Source: Chryseobacterium arthrosphaerae (GTDB taxonomy: Bacteria; Bacteroidota; Bacteroidia; Flavobacteriales; Weeksellaceae). From it: 64,000 nucleotides of DNA. The stretch is taken from assembly GCF_001684965.1 (NCBI RefSeq), contig NZ_MAYG01000012.1, positions 558,001-622,000 of the forward strand, written 5' to 3'. Every line of letters starts with the position of its first letter. Position 1 is the stretch's first letter. A program made the translations under genes and the position numbers. Under the pieces are notes generated by a model, which worked only from the letters and a program-made list of their open reading frames with translations, ran no database searches and was not told the origin of the DNA. This document shows, piece after piece, positions 36,785 to 46,197 of the stretch.

Positions 36785-37660
36785 ATGAAAGCACTTGTAT
36801 TTCCAGGGCAGGGTTCTCAGTTCGTAGGAATGGGAAAAGAATTGTATGATTCTAGAAAAGATATTAAAGATCTGATGGAATCTGCCAATGAAATTTTAGG
36901 TTTCGATATTCTTTCCATTATGTTCAACGGAACGGATGCGGATCTTAAGAAAACAGAGGTTACCCAGCCTTCAATATTTATACATTCAGTAGCAGCATTA
37001 AAAGCAGTAAATGGTCTTGGAGCTGAAATGGTAGCAGGACACTCTTTAGGAGAATTTTCTGCATTGGTAGCCAATGGCGTTTTATCTTTTGACGATGGCC
37101 TGAAGCTGGTGTCAGAAAGAGCTAAGGCAATGCAGGCAGCGTGTGATGCGAATCCAAGCTCTATGGCAGCTATTTTAGGATTGGAAGATGCTAAGGTTGA
37201 AGAAATCTGTGCACAGATCAGTGGAGTAGTGGTTCCGGCCAATTACAACTGTCCGGGGCAACTGGTAATTTCAGGAGAAACAGCTTCAGTAGAAGAAGCA
37301 TGTGCAAAACTGAAGGAAGCAGGAGCGAAAAGAGCATTATTACTGCCTGTAAACGGAGCTTTCCATTCTCCTTTGATGCAGCCGGCACAGGAAAGACTGG
37401 CAGCAGCTATCGAGAAAACAAAATTCAGAAAAGCAACCATTCCTGTATACCAGAATATCACAACTACAGCGGTAACAAATCCTGATGAGATCAAACAAAA
37501 CCTGATCGATCAGCTTACAGGTCCTGTAAAATGGACACAGTCTGTACAGAATATGATTAAAGACGGTGCATCAAACTTCGTAGAAGTAGGACCGGGAAAA
37601 ACCCTTCAGGGATTGATCAAAAAAATTGACGGATCAGTAGAAGCTGCATCTGCAATCTAA
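36785..37660 (+). CDS. fabD: Malonyl-CoA:ACP transacylase
   Basis: 291 residues. It moves malonyl from CoA to acyl carrier protein for fatty-acid synthesis. The N-terminus has FPGQGSQFVGMG, the nucleophile is S87 in AGHSLGEFSAL, and the catalytic His lies in NGAFHSPLM (about 197). The C-terminus VEVGPGKTLQGLIKKI is standard. No other fatty-acid gene lies next to it; the GYDIA kinase follows after 12 bases and is likely in the same transcript. Confidence 0.96.
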   Translation: MKALVFPGQGSQFVGMGKELYDSRKDIKDLMESANEILGFDILSIMFNGTDADLKKTEVTQPSIFIHSVAALKAVNGLGAEMVAGHSLGEFSALVANGVLSFDDGLKLVSERAKAMQAACDANPSSMAAILGLEDAKVEEICAQISGVVVPANYNCPGQLVISGETASVEEACAKLKEAGAKRALLLPVNGAFHSPLMQPAQERLAAAIEKTKFRKATIPVYQNITTTAVTNPDEIKQNLIDQLTGPVKWTQSVQNMIKDGASNFVEVGPGKTLQGLIKKIDGSVEAASAI

Positions 37661-37672
37661 TTAAGAAAAAAT

Positions 37673-38578
37673 ATGAAAGCGATCTTTTCACCGGGCAAGC
37701 TTATGCTTACTTCAGAATATTTCGCTATCGATGGAGCTCTTGTCTTAGCGGTACCTACCAGGCTGGGACAAGAGTTTTTTTTTGAAGAAAAAGATGATCA
37801 ACAGTCTTTAATTCTTTGGGAAGCACTCCATCAGAATAAACCCTGGTTAAAAGCTGCCATTGATTACAAAAGCTGGCAGATCCTTGAAACCAATATCCCA
37901 TCAGGCGCTGAATTTATTCTGAAAACTTTAAAGAATGTTCAGCAGCTTTCTTCTATCAGATTCCAGAATGATTTTACCTATCATCTGAAAACAAACCTTC
38001 AGTTTCCGGCAGATTATGGCCTGGGAAGCAGTTCTACCTTAATGAATAACCTTGCTGAATGGGCGGAGATTGATCCTTTTCATTTAAATACAATCAGTCT
38101 TGGGGGCAGCGGATATGACATTGCAGTGGCCAAAGAAAAATCTGCAGTCCTTTTTCAGAGCAAACCTGAGATTCAATATGAAAAGGTAGATTTTAATCCT
38201 CCTTTTAAAAATGAATTGATTTTTATTCATTTAAATCAAAAGCAGGATAGCCGGGAAGGAATCAGTTTTTATAAGTCGAAAAAGAAGTCACCGGAATTGG
38301 TTAACGAATTTTCAGATATCACAAAGAAAATTTTATTATGCAGTGAATTGGAAAATTTTTCCGAATTACTGATGATTCATGAGCGGAAAATTGCTGATTT
38401 TCTTGAAATTCCTACAGTTAAAGAAAAAATATTCTCAGACTGCCCTGTATTTGTCAAAAGTTTGGGCGCATGGGGCGGAGATTTTGTGATGAGTGCCAAA
38501 TTTGGGGGCTATAAAGACTATTTTTGGGAGAAAGGTTTTACAACCGTTTTTGAATGGTCAGATATAATTAATTTATAA
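37673..38578 (+). CDS. GYDIA-family GHMP kinase
   Basis: 301 residues. A GHMP small-molecule kinase fold. The N-terminal KAIFSPGKLMLTSEYF matches the GHMP motif 1, FPADYGLGSSSTLMNN (about 113-124) is motif 2 with the Gly/Ser phosphate loop, and LGGSGYDIAVAK is the stretch that names the GYDIA family, found in Bacteroidetes. LGAWGGDFVM near the C-terminus is motif 3. It resembles mevalonate and homoserine kinases but its substrate is not established. Cytosolic; located between fabD and pckA. Confidence 0.9.
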   Translation: MKAIFSPGKLMLTSEYFAIDGALVLAVPTRLGQEFFFEEKDDQQSLILWEALHQNKPWLKAAIDYKSWQILETNIPSGAEFILKTLKNVQQLSSIRFQNDFTYHLKTNLQFPADYGLGSSSTLMNNLAEWAEIDPFHLNTISLGGSGYDIAVAKEKSAVLFQSKPEIQYEKVDFNPPFKNELIFIHLNQKQDSREGISFYKSKKKSPELVNEFSDITKKILLCSELENFSELLMIHERKIADFLEIPTVKEKIFSDCPVFVKSLGAWGGDFVMSAKFGGYKDYFWEKGFTTVFEWSDIINL

Positions 38579-38662
38579 TCAGTAAATTACAATCCCGTTT
38601 TTTTATTTGTCATTCTGACTTATATCAGTATATTTAAACCACCTTTAACAAATAATTAATAT

Positions 38663-38670
38663 TATTTTTG
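38663..38670 (+). promoter_or_regulatory. Putative -7 element for pckA
   Basis: TATTTTTG matches TAnnTTTG, 35 bases before the pckA ATG. The -33 region is poor (TTTA only). Confidence 0.45.
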
Positions 38671-38705
38671 TTGAAGACAATAAAGAAATAGAAAATATAA
38701 GTAAA

Positions 38706-40322
38706 ATGAAAAACACTAAAATCATCCAGGATTTAGAGAAATTAGGGATTAAAGGAAACTATGAAGTAGTGTATAATCCTTCGTATGAAGAATTATACCA
38801 GGCTGAAGTTTCTCCTGAAAATCAGGGGTTTGAGAAAGCGGAACTTACGGAATCGGGCGCGGTATCAGTAAAAACAGGAATTTTCACAGGTCGTTCACCT
38901 AAAGACAGATATATTGTTCAGGATGATGTTACAAGAGATACAATTTTCTGGGATGGTAAAGTAAACTTACCTACAACAGCGGAAATTTTCGGGTCTTGTA
39001 AAGAACTAGTGCTGAACCAGCTTGCTGAATCTAAGAAAATTTATGTAGTAGATACATTCTGCGGAACCAATGCAGATACAAGACTTAAAGTAAGATTTAT
39101 CGTTGAAGTAGCATGGCAGGCGCATTTTGTTACGAATATGTTTATCCGTCCTTCTCACTATGAGCTTGAAAACTTTGGAGAGCCTGATTTCACGGTAATT
39201 AACGGTTCTAAAACAACTAATCCTAACTGGGAAGCTCAAGGATTGAATTCTGAAAACTTTATCATGTTCAACCTTACTGAAAAGCTACAGATCATCGGAG
39301 GTACCTGGTACGGAGGTGAGATGAAGAAAGGGATGTTTGCTATGATGAACTATTACCTTCCGTTGAAAGGAATGGCTTCAATGCACTGTTCTGCCAACGT
39401 AGGTGAAAAAGGTGATGTAGCTCTGTTCTTCGGTCTTTCAGGAACAGGTAAAACTACATTATCGGCAGATCCGAAAAGATACCTTATCGGAGATGATGAG
39501 CACGGTTGGGATAACAACGGAGTATTCAACTACGAAGGTGGATGCTATGCAAAAGTAATTGACCTATCAGAAGAAAAAGAACCGGATATCTTTGCAGCCA
39601 TCAAGAGAGATGCTCTTCTTGAAAACGTTGTTGTAAACAATGGAGTAGCAGATTACACAGACGGATCTATCACAGAAAATACAAGAGTTTCTTATCCAAT
39701 CTATCATATCAACAAAATTGTATTGCCTTCTAAAGCAGGGCATGCTAAAAAGATCGTTTACCTTTCTGCGGATGCATTCGGAGTACTTCCTCCGGTTTCT
39801 ATCCTGAATGAAGATCAGGCTCAGTACCACTTCCTTTGCGGTTATACCTCTAAATTAGCCGGTACCGAAAGAGGAATTACAGAACCTCAGCCTTCTTTCT
39901 CACCTGCATTCGGTGAAGCGTTCCTTACTCTGCACCCAACAATGTACTCTAAAACATTGATCGGTAAAATGAAAGAGCACGGCGCTAAAGCTTATCTGGT
40001 AAACACAGGATGGAATGGTACAGGTAAGAGAATCTCTCTGAAAGATACCAGAGCCATCATCGATGCGATCATTGACGGTTCCATCGACAATGCTCCTAAA
40101 ACCCAGGTTCCGATTATGAACCTTGAAATTCCTACCGAACTTCCGAATGTTTCTACAGGTATTTTAGATCCTAGAGATACTTATGCAGATGCTTCGGAAT
40201 GGGAAGAAAAAGCAAAAGACCTTGCATCAAGATATATCAAAAACTTCGAGCAGTATTGTGATACTGAAGAAGGTAAGAGATTAATCGCTTCTGGTCCCCA
40301 GCTACAGGAACAAACAATCTAA
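38706..40322 (+). CDS. pckA: Phosphoenolpyruvate carboxykinase (ATP)
   Basis: 538 residues. It converts oxaloacetate and ATP to PEP and CO2, the entry to gluconeogenesis. [12 protein letters not shown] near residue 60 is the substrate site, GLSGTGKT (243-250) the kinase-1a loop, and DDEHGWD the 2a metal-binding part. Many Arg and Lys ligands around RVSYPIYH are conserved. It is the ATP-dependent type by length and motif. Single gene with its own promoter element and terminator. Confidence 0.98.
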   Translation: MKNTKIIQDLEKLGIKGNYEVVYNPSYEELYQAEVSPENQGFEKAELTESGAVSVKTGIFTGRSPKDRYIVQDDVTRDTIFWDGKVNLPTTAEIFGSCKELVLNQLAESKKIYVVDTFCGTNADTRLKVRFIVEVAWQAHFVTNMFIRPSHYELENFGEPDFTVINGSKTTNPNWEAQGLNSENFIMFNLTEKLQIIGGTWYGGEMKKGMFAMMNYYLPLKGMASMHCSANVGEKGDVALFFGLSGTGKTTLSADPKRYLIGDDEHGWDNNGVFNYEGGCYAKVIDLSEEKEPDIFAAIKRDALLENVVVNNGVADYTDGSITENTRVSYPIYHINKIVLPSKAGHAKKIVYLSADAFGVLPPVSILNEDQAQYHFLCGYTSKLAGTERGITEPQPSFSPAFGEAFLTLHPTMYSKTLIGKMKEHGAKAYLVNTGWNGTGKRISLKDTRAIIDAIIDGSIDNAPKTQVPIMNLEIPTELPNVSTGILDPRDTYADASEWEEKAKDLASRYIKNFEQYCDTEEGKRLIASGPQLQEQTI

Positions 40323-40346
40323 TAAGATTTTTTACAGATACAGAAA

Positions 40347-40370
40347 AAGCCTCATCAAAAGATGGGGCTT
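40347..40370 (+). terminator. Terminator after pckA, probably bidirectional
   Basis: 10-bp stem AAGCCTCATC / GATGGGGCTT (one T-G pair) with an AAAA loop and a following TTTATTTT. It lies between pckA and the convergent small gene; upstream A-runs give a T-run on the minus strand too. Confidence 0.88.
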
Positions 40371-40376
40371 TTTATT

Positions 40377-40814
40377 TTAGTATTTCTTGCAATTGCTGAT
40401 CAGTTCATTTTGGTCATCCAGTTTGTGAATAGTGTCTTTAATAACTTCTTCACTAAGGTTTTTGACAATCATGAAATGTCCGGATGAAAAATAGGGCGCT
40501 GTTTCAAGAAATACCTCCAAATATTTTGGAGTGATAAAGGTGAGCCAGTATCGATCACTATTCGAGAATATGATGGTAACTTCTATGTCGTAAGATGCCG
40601 GATTTTTTATCTCACCATCAATATGAATTGAAGTGATTTCGGGTTCCTGTTCCGGACTGAAGTAAAATTTTGAATACCATTTTAGTTTACCCTGATCATT
40701 GCATATCCTTACATTATCGGTATTTATTTTCTCAATAATATAAGATTTCCTTTTTGTCAGCTGACTGCTGTAAACTCCAATGCTTTTACAGTACACTTTA
40801 CTTCCTGCTTCCAT
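40377..40814 (-). CDS. Hypothetical protein
   Basis: 145 residues, no signal peptide and no membrane segment. The N-terminal 50 residues (VYCKSIGVYSSQLTKRKSYIIEKI) look like a small beta-barrel, the rest alternates beta and alpha stretches. I do not recognise a family. It follows aroQ by 4 bases on the same strand, so it is likely co-transcribed with it; whether this means a shared function is unknown. It ends at the pckA terminator. Confidence 0.75.
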   Translation of the reverse strand: MEAGSKVYCKSIGVYSSQLTKRKSYIIEKINTDNVRICNDQGKLKWYSKFYFSPEQEPEITSIHIDGEIKNPASYDIEVTIIFSNSDRYWLTFITPKYLEVFLETAPYFSSGHFMIVKNLSEEVIKDTIHKLDDQNELISNCKKY

Positions 40815-40818
40815 GACA

Positions 40819-41226
40819 TTATTGTAAGCTCAGTATTGCCAATCTGTACCCATCCATTCCAAATCCGGATAGGACAGCATCTGTACAGGCTGCCGTTACA
40901 GACTTCTGCCTGAATTCTTCTCTTTTGTAAATATTGCTGATGTGAACTTCAACCTTAGGTTTTCTGATGTTCTTCAGACAATCGGCTATAGCGTAAGAAT
41001 AATGAGTGAAAGCTCCCGGATTGATCACCACTGCATCAAAATCATCTTCCTGAAGCCTGTTGATCAGCTCACCTTCAATATTGGACTGATAATAGGAGAG
41101 CTCATGAGTGTGAAACTCAGACTTCAGTGTTTCCAAGTAATTTTCCATGGAAACAGTTCCATAGATCTCCGGTTCCCGGGTACCTAAAAGATTCAGATTA
41201 GGTCCGTTTATAATCAAAACTTTCAT
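40819..41226 (-). CDS. aroQ: 3-dehydroquinate dehydratase, type II
   Basis: 135 residues, a little shorter than the usual ~145 but complete. It dehydrates 3-dehydroquinate to 3-dehydroshikimate in the shikimate pathway. MKVLIINGPNLNLLGTREP is the N-terminal signature, with catalytic Y22 in EIYG; VINPGAFTHYS and VEVHISNIYKREEFR provide the Asn/His/Arg ligands. Divergent from the riboswitch-controlled SusC gene and followed by a small unknown gene. Confidence 0.96.
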   Translation of the reverse strand: MKVLIINGPNLNLLGTREPEIYGTVSMENYLETLKSEFHTHELSYYQSNIEGELINRLQEDDFDAVVINPGAFTHYSYAIADCLKNIRKPKVEVHISNIYKREEFRQKSVTAACTDAVLSGFGMDGYRLAILSLQ

Positions 41227-41417
41227 TCTATAAAATTAAAAAGTTTTTTTAATAAGGAGTCAAAAAAATCAGTCAGGTTTTTATTTTCTGCTGTTGAATT
41301 ATTTTTAATGATATTTATCATATTTATGGAAGTGTTAAATCTTTAAACGCTTGGTTTTAATGGGTTTTAATAAAATCTTATGTTAATTTTTGTAAAATTT
41401 CTATTAAAAAATTAATA

Positions 41418-41438
41418 AGTCTACTTGTTTTGTAGACT
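41418..41438. promoter_or_regulatory. 7-bp palindrome overlapping the -33 promoter region (operator candidate)
   Basis: AGTCTAC (41418-41424) and GTAGACT (41432-41438) form a perfect inverted repeat around the 7-base centre TTGTTTT. The centre contains the promoter -33 TTG, so a dimeric regulator bound here would block or guide RNA polymerase. Confidence 0.55.
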
Positions 41439-41455
41439 AAATATGTATAGCTTTG
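41425..41455 (+). promoter_or_regulatory. Promoter of the riboswitch-SusC/SusD unit
   Basis: TTG at 41425-41427 and TAGCTTTG at 41448-41455 with a 20-base spacer fit the Bacteroidetes promoter. The start of transcription would be near 41462, just before the riboswitch. Confidence 0.65.
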
Positions 41456-41473
41456 CAACCATAATTTCGATCG

Positions 41474-41568
41474 GCTTATAAAGAAAGATGGAGGGAACTG
41501 ACCCTGCGAAATCTTAACAACCTGCTACGGTAAGGTGTTACATTCAGCCTGTAAAAGGAAAAATAAGC
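41474..41568 (+). promoter_or_regulatory. SAM-I (S-box) riboswitch
   Basis: P1 is formed by GCTTAT (41474-41479) and ATAAGC (41563-41568). Inside lie the conserved S-box parts: AAAGAAAGATGGAGGGAACT (consensus aaGAgAGgnGGAGGGAcT), then GACCCTGCGAAATCTTAACA and CAACC (consensus GGCCCxxTGAAxCCxxxGCAACC). AAGAT/ATCTT closes P2, ACCT/AGGT forms P3, and CCT/AGG forms P4. Such RNAs bind S-adenosylmethionine and usually switch genes off when SAM is plentiful. Here it precedes a SusC/SusD transport pair. Confidence 0.88.
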
Positions 41569-41591
41569 ATTTGGTTTATCGTATTTATCGA

Positions 41592-41621
41592 TGCCCTTTG
41601 CTGACTTTTCTGCAAAGGGCA
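41592..41621 (+). terminator. Terminator-like hairpin of the SAM riboswitch
   Basis: Perfect 10-bp stem TGCCCTTTGC / GCAAAGGGCA with a 10-base loop, then AAATTTT. It lies 24 bases after the aptamer and 31 bases before the SusC ATG, the place expected for the expression platform. The T-run is short and delayed by A residues, so effect on elongation is likely but not certain. Confidence 0.65.
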
Positions 41622-41652
41622 AAATTTTAATATTTGATAAACAAAATTGATT

Positions 41653-44586
41653 ATGATTAATAAAAATCTATTTAATTCTAAAATTTGGATTCCGCCTGTT
41701 GCTGCATTTTTCTTAGGTGTTGCCAGCGTAAACGGACAGGTTTCTAAACCGAAAAAAGATACACTCCGTGAAAAAGAGATTGATGAAGTGGTTGTCGTAG
41801 CTTACGGAAAAGCCAAGAGAAACAGCTATACCGGTTCGGTAGCAACGATTTCCAGTGATAAAATTAACAACAGACCTGTAACCAATATTACCAAAGCTCT
41901 GGAAGGGCAGGTGCCGGGAATTCAGACTACAAGTTCTTCTGGGCAGCCGGGTGCTATTGCTACGATCAGAATCAGGGGTATTGGCTCGGTAAGTGCTTCC
42001 AGCGATCCTTTATATGTGGTGGATGGAATTCCTTATGACGGAAATCTGAATGCTATAAGCCCAAGTGATATTGAATCCATAAGTGTTTTAAAAGATGCTA
42101 CAGCAAGTGCTTTATATGGTTCAAGAGGAGCGAACGGAATTATTATCATTACAACAAAATCCGGGAAAAAAGGGGAAGCAAAAGTAAACCTTAATATCAG
42201 CCAGGGATTCTCCGGAAGAGCAGTAAAGGATTATGAGCAGGTAAGCACGGATCAGTATTTTCAATTGTATTGGGAAGCGCTGAGAAACGGATATAAATCT
42301 GATAAAATATCTTCCCAGCAGGCTTCACAAATGGCTACAGATAACCTTGTTTCAATGCTTGGAATAAACCCTTATGGTCCTGGTTATTCAAAACCGGTAG
42401 GAACGGATGGAAAATTATTGCCGGGAGCAACTCCGCTATGGAATGATGACTGGAGAGATGTTTTACAGAGAACGGCTTCAAGGAACCAGGTAGACCTTGA
42501 TATCAGCGGCGGAAGTGAGAAAAGCAACTATTTCTTTTCCCTGGGATACCTTGATGATAAGGGAATGGCTATTGAATCAGGATTTAAAAGATACAATACA
42601 AGGCTAAAGATCAATTCAGAAGTAAAAAAATGGTTAAACGTTGGGATAAACCTGAACTATACCAACAGTGTTCAGCAGGCACCTACCTCATCAGATTCCA
42701 AGGCCAGCAATGTGATCCAGGCTGCGAGAGTTGTTCCTTCATTTTATCCTTACTATGAAAGAAATCCGGACGGATCTTTTGTACTGGACGCTGCCGGAAA
42801 CAAGATTTATGATTTCGGAAAATACAGACCCAGCAGTGCACTTCAGAATCAAAACCTGGCTGCATCTTTACCGCTGGATAAAAATGAAAACAAAGAAGAT
42901 AACTTTTCAGGAAAAGGATTCATGGAGTTTACTTTCTTACCGGAGTTAAAATTCAAAACGAGTTTTTCCGTTGATCTTGTTAATTATAACGGCCATTTTT
43001 ATTCTAATCCACTTTTGGGACAAGGTACGGAAATTGGTGGATCTGTGACCAAATCCAATACCAGAACGCTTTCTTATACAACGAGTAATATCCTGACCTA
43101 TGACAGGAAGTTTGGAAAACACCATATTAATGTTTTAGCCGGACAGGAATTTTATAAATACGACTATCAGACCATCTCCGGATCAAGGAGCGGTTTCTCC
43201 CTGCCTTACTATTATGAGCCTGATGCAGCTTCATTATTGGTCAACTTCGGCGGGTACAGCAATAAGCTGAGTTTGCTGAGTTACCTTGGAAAAGTAGAGT
43301 ATGATTATAATAATACCTATTTCCTTTCCGCTTCAGGAAGGGCAGACGGATCCTCAAGATTTGCCTCAGACAACAGATGGGGAAGGTTCTGGTCTGTAGG
43401 AGGATCATGGAAGATCTCCAATGAAGAATTTATTAAGAACCTGAATGTCTTCAACCAGTTGACACTGCGTGCAAGCTACGGAGGCCAGGGGAATGATAAA
43501 TTGCTGCGTCCAAACGGGCAGTCTCTGTATTATGGATATCAGGAGCTGTACAGAATACTGACCCTTGGCGGGGAAGCGGGGACAACCCTGGAAAAAGCAG
43601 CAACCAAAAACCTTAAGTGGGAAACCAACCTTAATATGAACGTAGGGCTGGAATTTGCCATCCTGAATAACAGAATTAAGGGTAATATCGAATATTTTAA
43701 AAGAAAAAGCCAGGACCTTCTGTTCAACGTACCGGTTGCCCCATCTCTGGGAATCAGTGACTATCCGGCGAATGTAGGAACGATCCAGAATACAGGTTTT
43801 GAATTTTCACTTTTCACCACTCCGATCAGGAATGAGGATTTCCAATGGAATGTGGATGTTAACCTGAGTACTTTAAAAAATAAAGTGACCAAATTACCCG
43901 GAGGACCGCTTGTAGTAGGAACTAAACAGCTGAGAGAAGGAGGTTCCGTGTATGATTTCTTTATTCAGGAATGGGTAGGCGTAGATCCAAGCAACGGAAA
44001 ACCATTGTGGAAGACTATTTCTAAAGATGCAAACGGAAATGAAGTGGAAGGAACGACTTCAGAGTATTCAAAAGCAACAAAAATAATACAGGGATCTGCA
44101 TTGCCTAAACTGGCCGGAGCAATCAGTACCAGCATTAATTATAAAAATTTTGACTTCTCAGGATTGCTGACTTTCAAAATCGGAGGAAAGATCCTGGATG
44201 GAGATTATACTTCGCTTTTACATAACGGAAGTGCCGGAGGACGTGCATGGGGAGTGGAAATGCTGAACAGATGGACGCCTGATAATCCTAATACGGATGT
44301 TCCGGGACTTAGTACTACAACCAACAACTGGACTTCAACGTCTTCAAGATTCCTGTATTCGGGAACGTATGCAAGGCTTAAAAATGTAAGTCTAGGGTAT
44401 ACGTTGCCTTCGGATTATTTTGAAAAGATAGGATTGAAAAAATTCAGAATTTACATTCAGGCAGAAAACCTTCTGACTTTCTATAAACATAAGGGAATGG
44501 ATCCTGAGCAGGCACTGGACGGTACAACGTATTTCAGATATCCGGCAATGAGAACGATCACATTTGGTCTTCAGGCAACCCTTTAA
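41653..44586 (+). CDS. SusC/RagA-family TonB-linked outer membrane protein, SAM-riboswitch controlled
   Basis: 977 residues from the ATG at 41653; a TTG two codons earlier is less likely. A hydrophobic signal (IPPVAAFFLGVASVNGQ) leads to a TonB-box-like EIDEVVVVAYGKA, then the plug with IRIRGIGSVSASSDPLYVVDG and ALYGSRGANGIIIITTKSG. A long beta-barrel follows, ending in TFGLQATL. Like the other SusC here it lacks the N-terminal carboxypeptidase-D-like domain. With the SusD 18 bases downstream it forms an outer-membrane importer. The SAM-I riboswitch implies repression when SAM/methionine is abundant, hence a sulfur or methionine-linked cargo. Confidence 0.95.
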   Translation: MINKNLFNSKIWIPPVAAFFLGVASVNGQVSKPKKDTLREKEIDEVVVVAYGKAKRNSYTGSVATISSDKINNRPVTNITKALEGQVPGIQTTSSSGQPGAIATIRIRGIGSVSASSDPLYVVDGIPYDGNLNAISPSDIESISVLKDATASALYGSRGANGIIIITTKSGKKGEAKVNLNISQGFSGRAVKDYEQVSTDQYFQLYWEALRNGYKSDKISSQQASQMATDNLVSMLGINPYGPGYSKPVGTDGKLLPGATPLWNDDWRDVLQRTASRNQVDLDISGGSEKSNYFFSLGYLDDKGMAIESGFKRYNTRLKINSEVKKWLNVGINLNYTNSVQQAPTSSDSKASNVIQAARVVPSFYPYYERNPDGSFVLDAAGNKIYDFGKYRPSSALQNQNLAASLPLDKNENKEDNFSGKGFMEFTFLPELKFKTSFSVDLVNYNGHFYSNPLLGQGTEIGGSVTKSNTRTLSYTTSNILTYDRKFGKHHINVLAGQEFYKYDYQTISGSRSGFSLPYYYEPDAASLLVNFGGYSNKLSLLSYLGKVEYDYNNTYFLSASGRADGSSRFASDNRWGRFWSVGGSWKISNEEFIKNLNVFNQLTLRASYGGQGNDKLLRPNGQSLYYGYQELYRILTLGGEAGTTLEKAATKNLKWETNLNMNVGLEFAILNNRIKGNIEYFKRKSQDLLFNVPVAPSLGISDYPANVGTIQNTGFEFSLFTTPIRNEDFQWNVDVNLSTLKNKVTKLPGGPLVVGTKQLREGGSVYDFFIQEWVGVDPSNGKPLWKTISKDANGNEVEGTTSEYSKATKIIQGSALPKLAGAISTSINYKNFDFSGLLTFKIGGKILDGDYTSLLHNGSAGGRAWGVEMLNRWTPDNPNTDVPGLSTTTNNWTSTSSRFLYSGTYARLKNVSLGYTLPSDYFEKIGLKKFRIYIQAENLLTFYKHKGMDPEQALDGTTYFRYPAMRTITFGLQATL

Positions 44587-44604
44587 TCTTTTAAAATCGA
44601 AACA

Positions 44605-46098
44605 ATGAAAAATTTAAAATATTTATCCTTTGCACTTCTTGGATTGTGGTCGCTGACCAGCTGTGAAAGTGATCTGACCACCGCACCAACGGATCAGGCA
44701 AACAGTGAAGAAGTTTTCAAAACGGCTGAAAGTGCCGAAACGGTAATCAACGGTACGTGGGCAAAATTCAATAATGATGGAACAACTTATGCTAATATCG
44801 GTTATTCTACAGTACTGAGAGCCAGTGATGCTATGGGAAGTGATGTCGCAATCCTTAGAAATAAATACGGATTTTCAGCTGCCTATGATTTTACTGAAAT
44901 GGTGAATACTACAGCCGGAAGACCATTATTTATCTGGACAATGCTGTATTCAACCATCAATAATATGAACAATGTTATTGCAAGAATTGACGGTACGGTA
45001 GGAAGCCAGGAAAAAAAGGACCAGGTAAAAGGCCAGGCAAAAGCGTTACGTGCTTTCTGTTATCTGAATATTGCAAGCTTTTACCAGTTCAGCTACCTTA
45101 AAGATAAAACCGCTTTGACGGCTCCAATCTATACGGAACCATCCACAATAAGTACACCGGGAAGGAAGAAAGCAAGCCTGGAAGAAATTTATACACTGAT
45201 TAAAAGTGATCTTACAGATGCAGACCATCTGTTGAAAAATTATTCAAGAAATAATAAAGATAAAATCAACAGAAATGTAGTCAATGGACTTTTGGCAAGA
45301 ACTTACCTGAATACCGGTGAATGGAGCAAAGCTGCTGATGCTGCAAGAACAGCAAGACAGGGGTTTACTTTTATGGCTCCGGAAAAATATAAAGAGGGAT
45401 TCAATGATATTGAGAATGCAGAATGGATCTGGGGGCATAGACAGACTCAGGAACAGTCAGACGCAAGTTATGCATTCCATTACCTGGATGTGTCTTCATC
45501 GGGAAGTTTCTACTACAGCTTTATGGCTGACCCTTACTTTAAAGATCTGTTTGATGCCAATGATATCAGAACTCAGTTATTTTCGTGGGATGGACAGAAA
45601 GGAAGAGAGGGACTGCTCAGATATGCGAAATTTAAATTTAAGCCCAACCTTATTGCTGATATCGTGTATATGAGAGCTGCTGAAATGTACCTGATCGAAG
45701 CTGAAGCTGAGGCAAGAAATGGAAATATTTCCCAGGCAGTTACTGCTTTAAATCAATTGAAAACGGCAAGGAAAGCAAATATTTATACAGGTCCGTTAGC
45801 TCAGAATGAGGTAGTGAAAGCCATTCTGATCGAAAGAAGAAAAGAATTATTCGGAGAAGGGTTCTCCCTTTCAGATATTATCAGAACCCAGGGAAGTGTG
45901 GAGAGAAAACCTTATGTAGATGATCAGGGGAAACCAATTAAAGTTCAGGTGATCACACCGGAAGGAACTGTAAAAACCGTTGACGGTAGAGGGCATTCTG
46001 TTTTTGCATTTCCTGACCAGTCTGCTTTTGCTCCGAACAGCAATTACTATTTATTCAGTATTCCTCAGAGAGAAGCAGAGAATAACCCGAATTTATAA
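44605..46098 (+). CDS. SusD/RagB-family outer membrane lipoprotein
   Basis: 497 residues. Lipoprotein signal MKNLKYLSFALLGLWSLTSC with Cys at residue 20. The N-terminal part has QVKGQAKALRAFCYLNIAS, the SusD core helix, and the C-terminal part DIVYMRAAEMYLIEAEAEAR, ILIERRKELFGEGFSLSDI and a closing FSIPQREAENNPNL, near-universal in the family. Surface substrate-binding partner of the preceding SusC. Ends 29 bases before a terminator hairpin. It is smaller than the other SusD in the window and not a recent duplicate of it. Confidence 0.95.
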   Translation: MKNLKYLSFALLGLWSLTSCESDLTTAPTDQANSEEVFKTAESAETVINGTWAKFNNDGTTYANIGYSTVLRASDAMGSDVAILRNKYGFSAAYDFTEMVNTTAGRPLFIWTMLYSTINNMNNVIARIDGTVGSQEKKDQVKGQAKALRAFCYLNIASFYQFSYLKDKTALTAPIYTEPSTISTPGRKKASLEEIYTLIKSDLTDADHLLKNYSRNNKDKINRNVVNGLLARTYLNTGEWSKAADAARTARQGFTFMAPEKYKEGFNDIENAEWIWGHRQTQEQSDASYAFHYLDVSSSGSFYYSFMADPYFKDLFDANDIRTQLFSWDGQKGREGLLRYAKFKFKPNLIADIVYMRAAEMYLIEAEAEARNGNISQAVTALNQLKTARKANIYTGPLAQNEVVKAILIERRKELFGEGFSLSDIIRTQGSVERKPYVDDQGKPIKVQVITPEGTVKTVDGRGHSVFAFPDQSAFAPNSNYYLFSIPQREAENNPNL

Positions 46099-46127
46099 TA
46101 CAGTCCATAATTAGATTTGATTTTTTA

Positions 46128-46147
46128 GCCACTGCGTTTGCGGTGGC
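46128..46147 (+). terminator. Terminator after the second SusC/SusD pair
   Basis: 8-bp stem GCCACTGC / GCGGTGGC (one T-G pair) with a GTTT loop and TTTTTTG behind it. Confidence 0.85.
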
Positions 46148-46197
46148 TTTTTTGTTTTTATGTAGGGAGAAGTAAGTGAGAATTAATAGCAATAAAA

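Larger units (their letters stand above)
41227..41652. other. Regulatory region between aroQ and the second SusC gene
   Basis: About 425 bases without a gene. The first ~190 bases are very AT-rich. The rest is dense with signals for the plus-strand SusC gene: a palindrome at the promoter, a SAM-I riboswitch and a terminator hairpin. Confidence 0.85.

Noticed and set aside
41552..41646. Classic antiterminator pairing for the SAM riboswitch
   Set aside because: I could not find a convincing alternative pairing between the P1 3' strand and the terminator 5' arm by eye, so only the aptamer and hairpin are reported.
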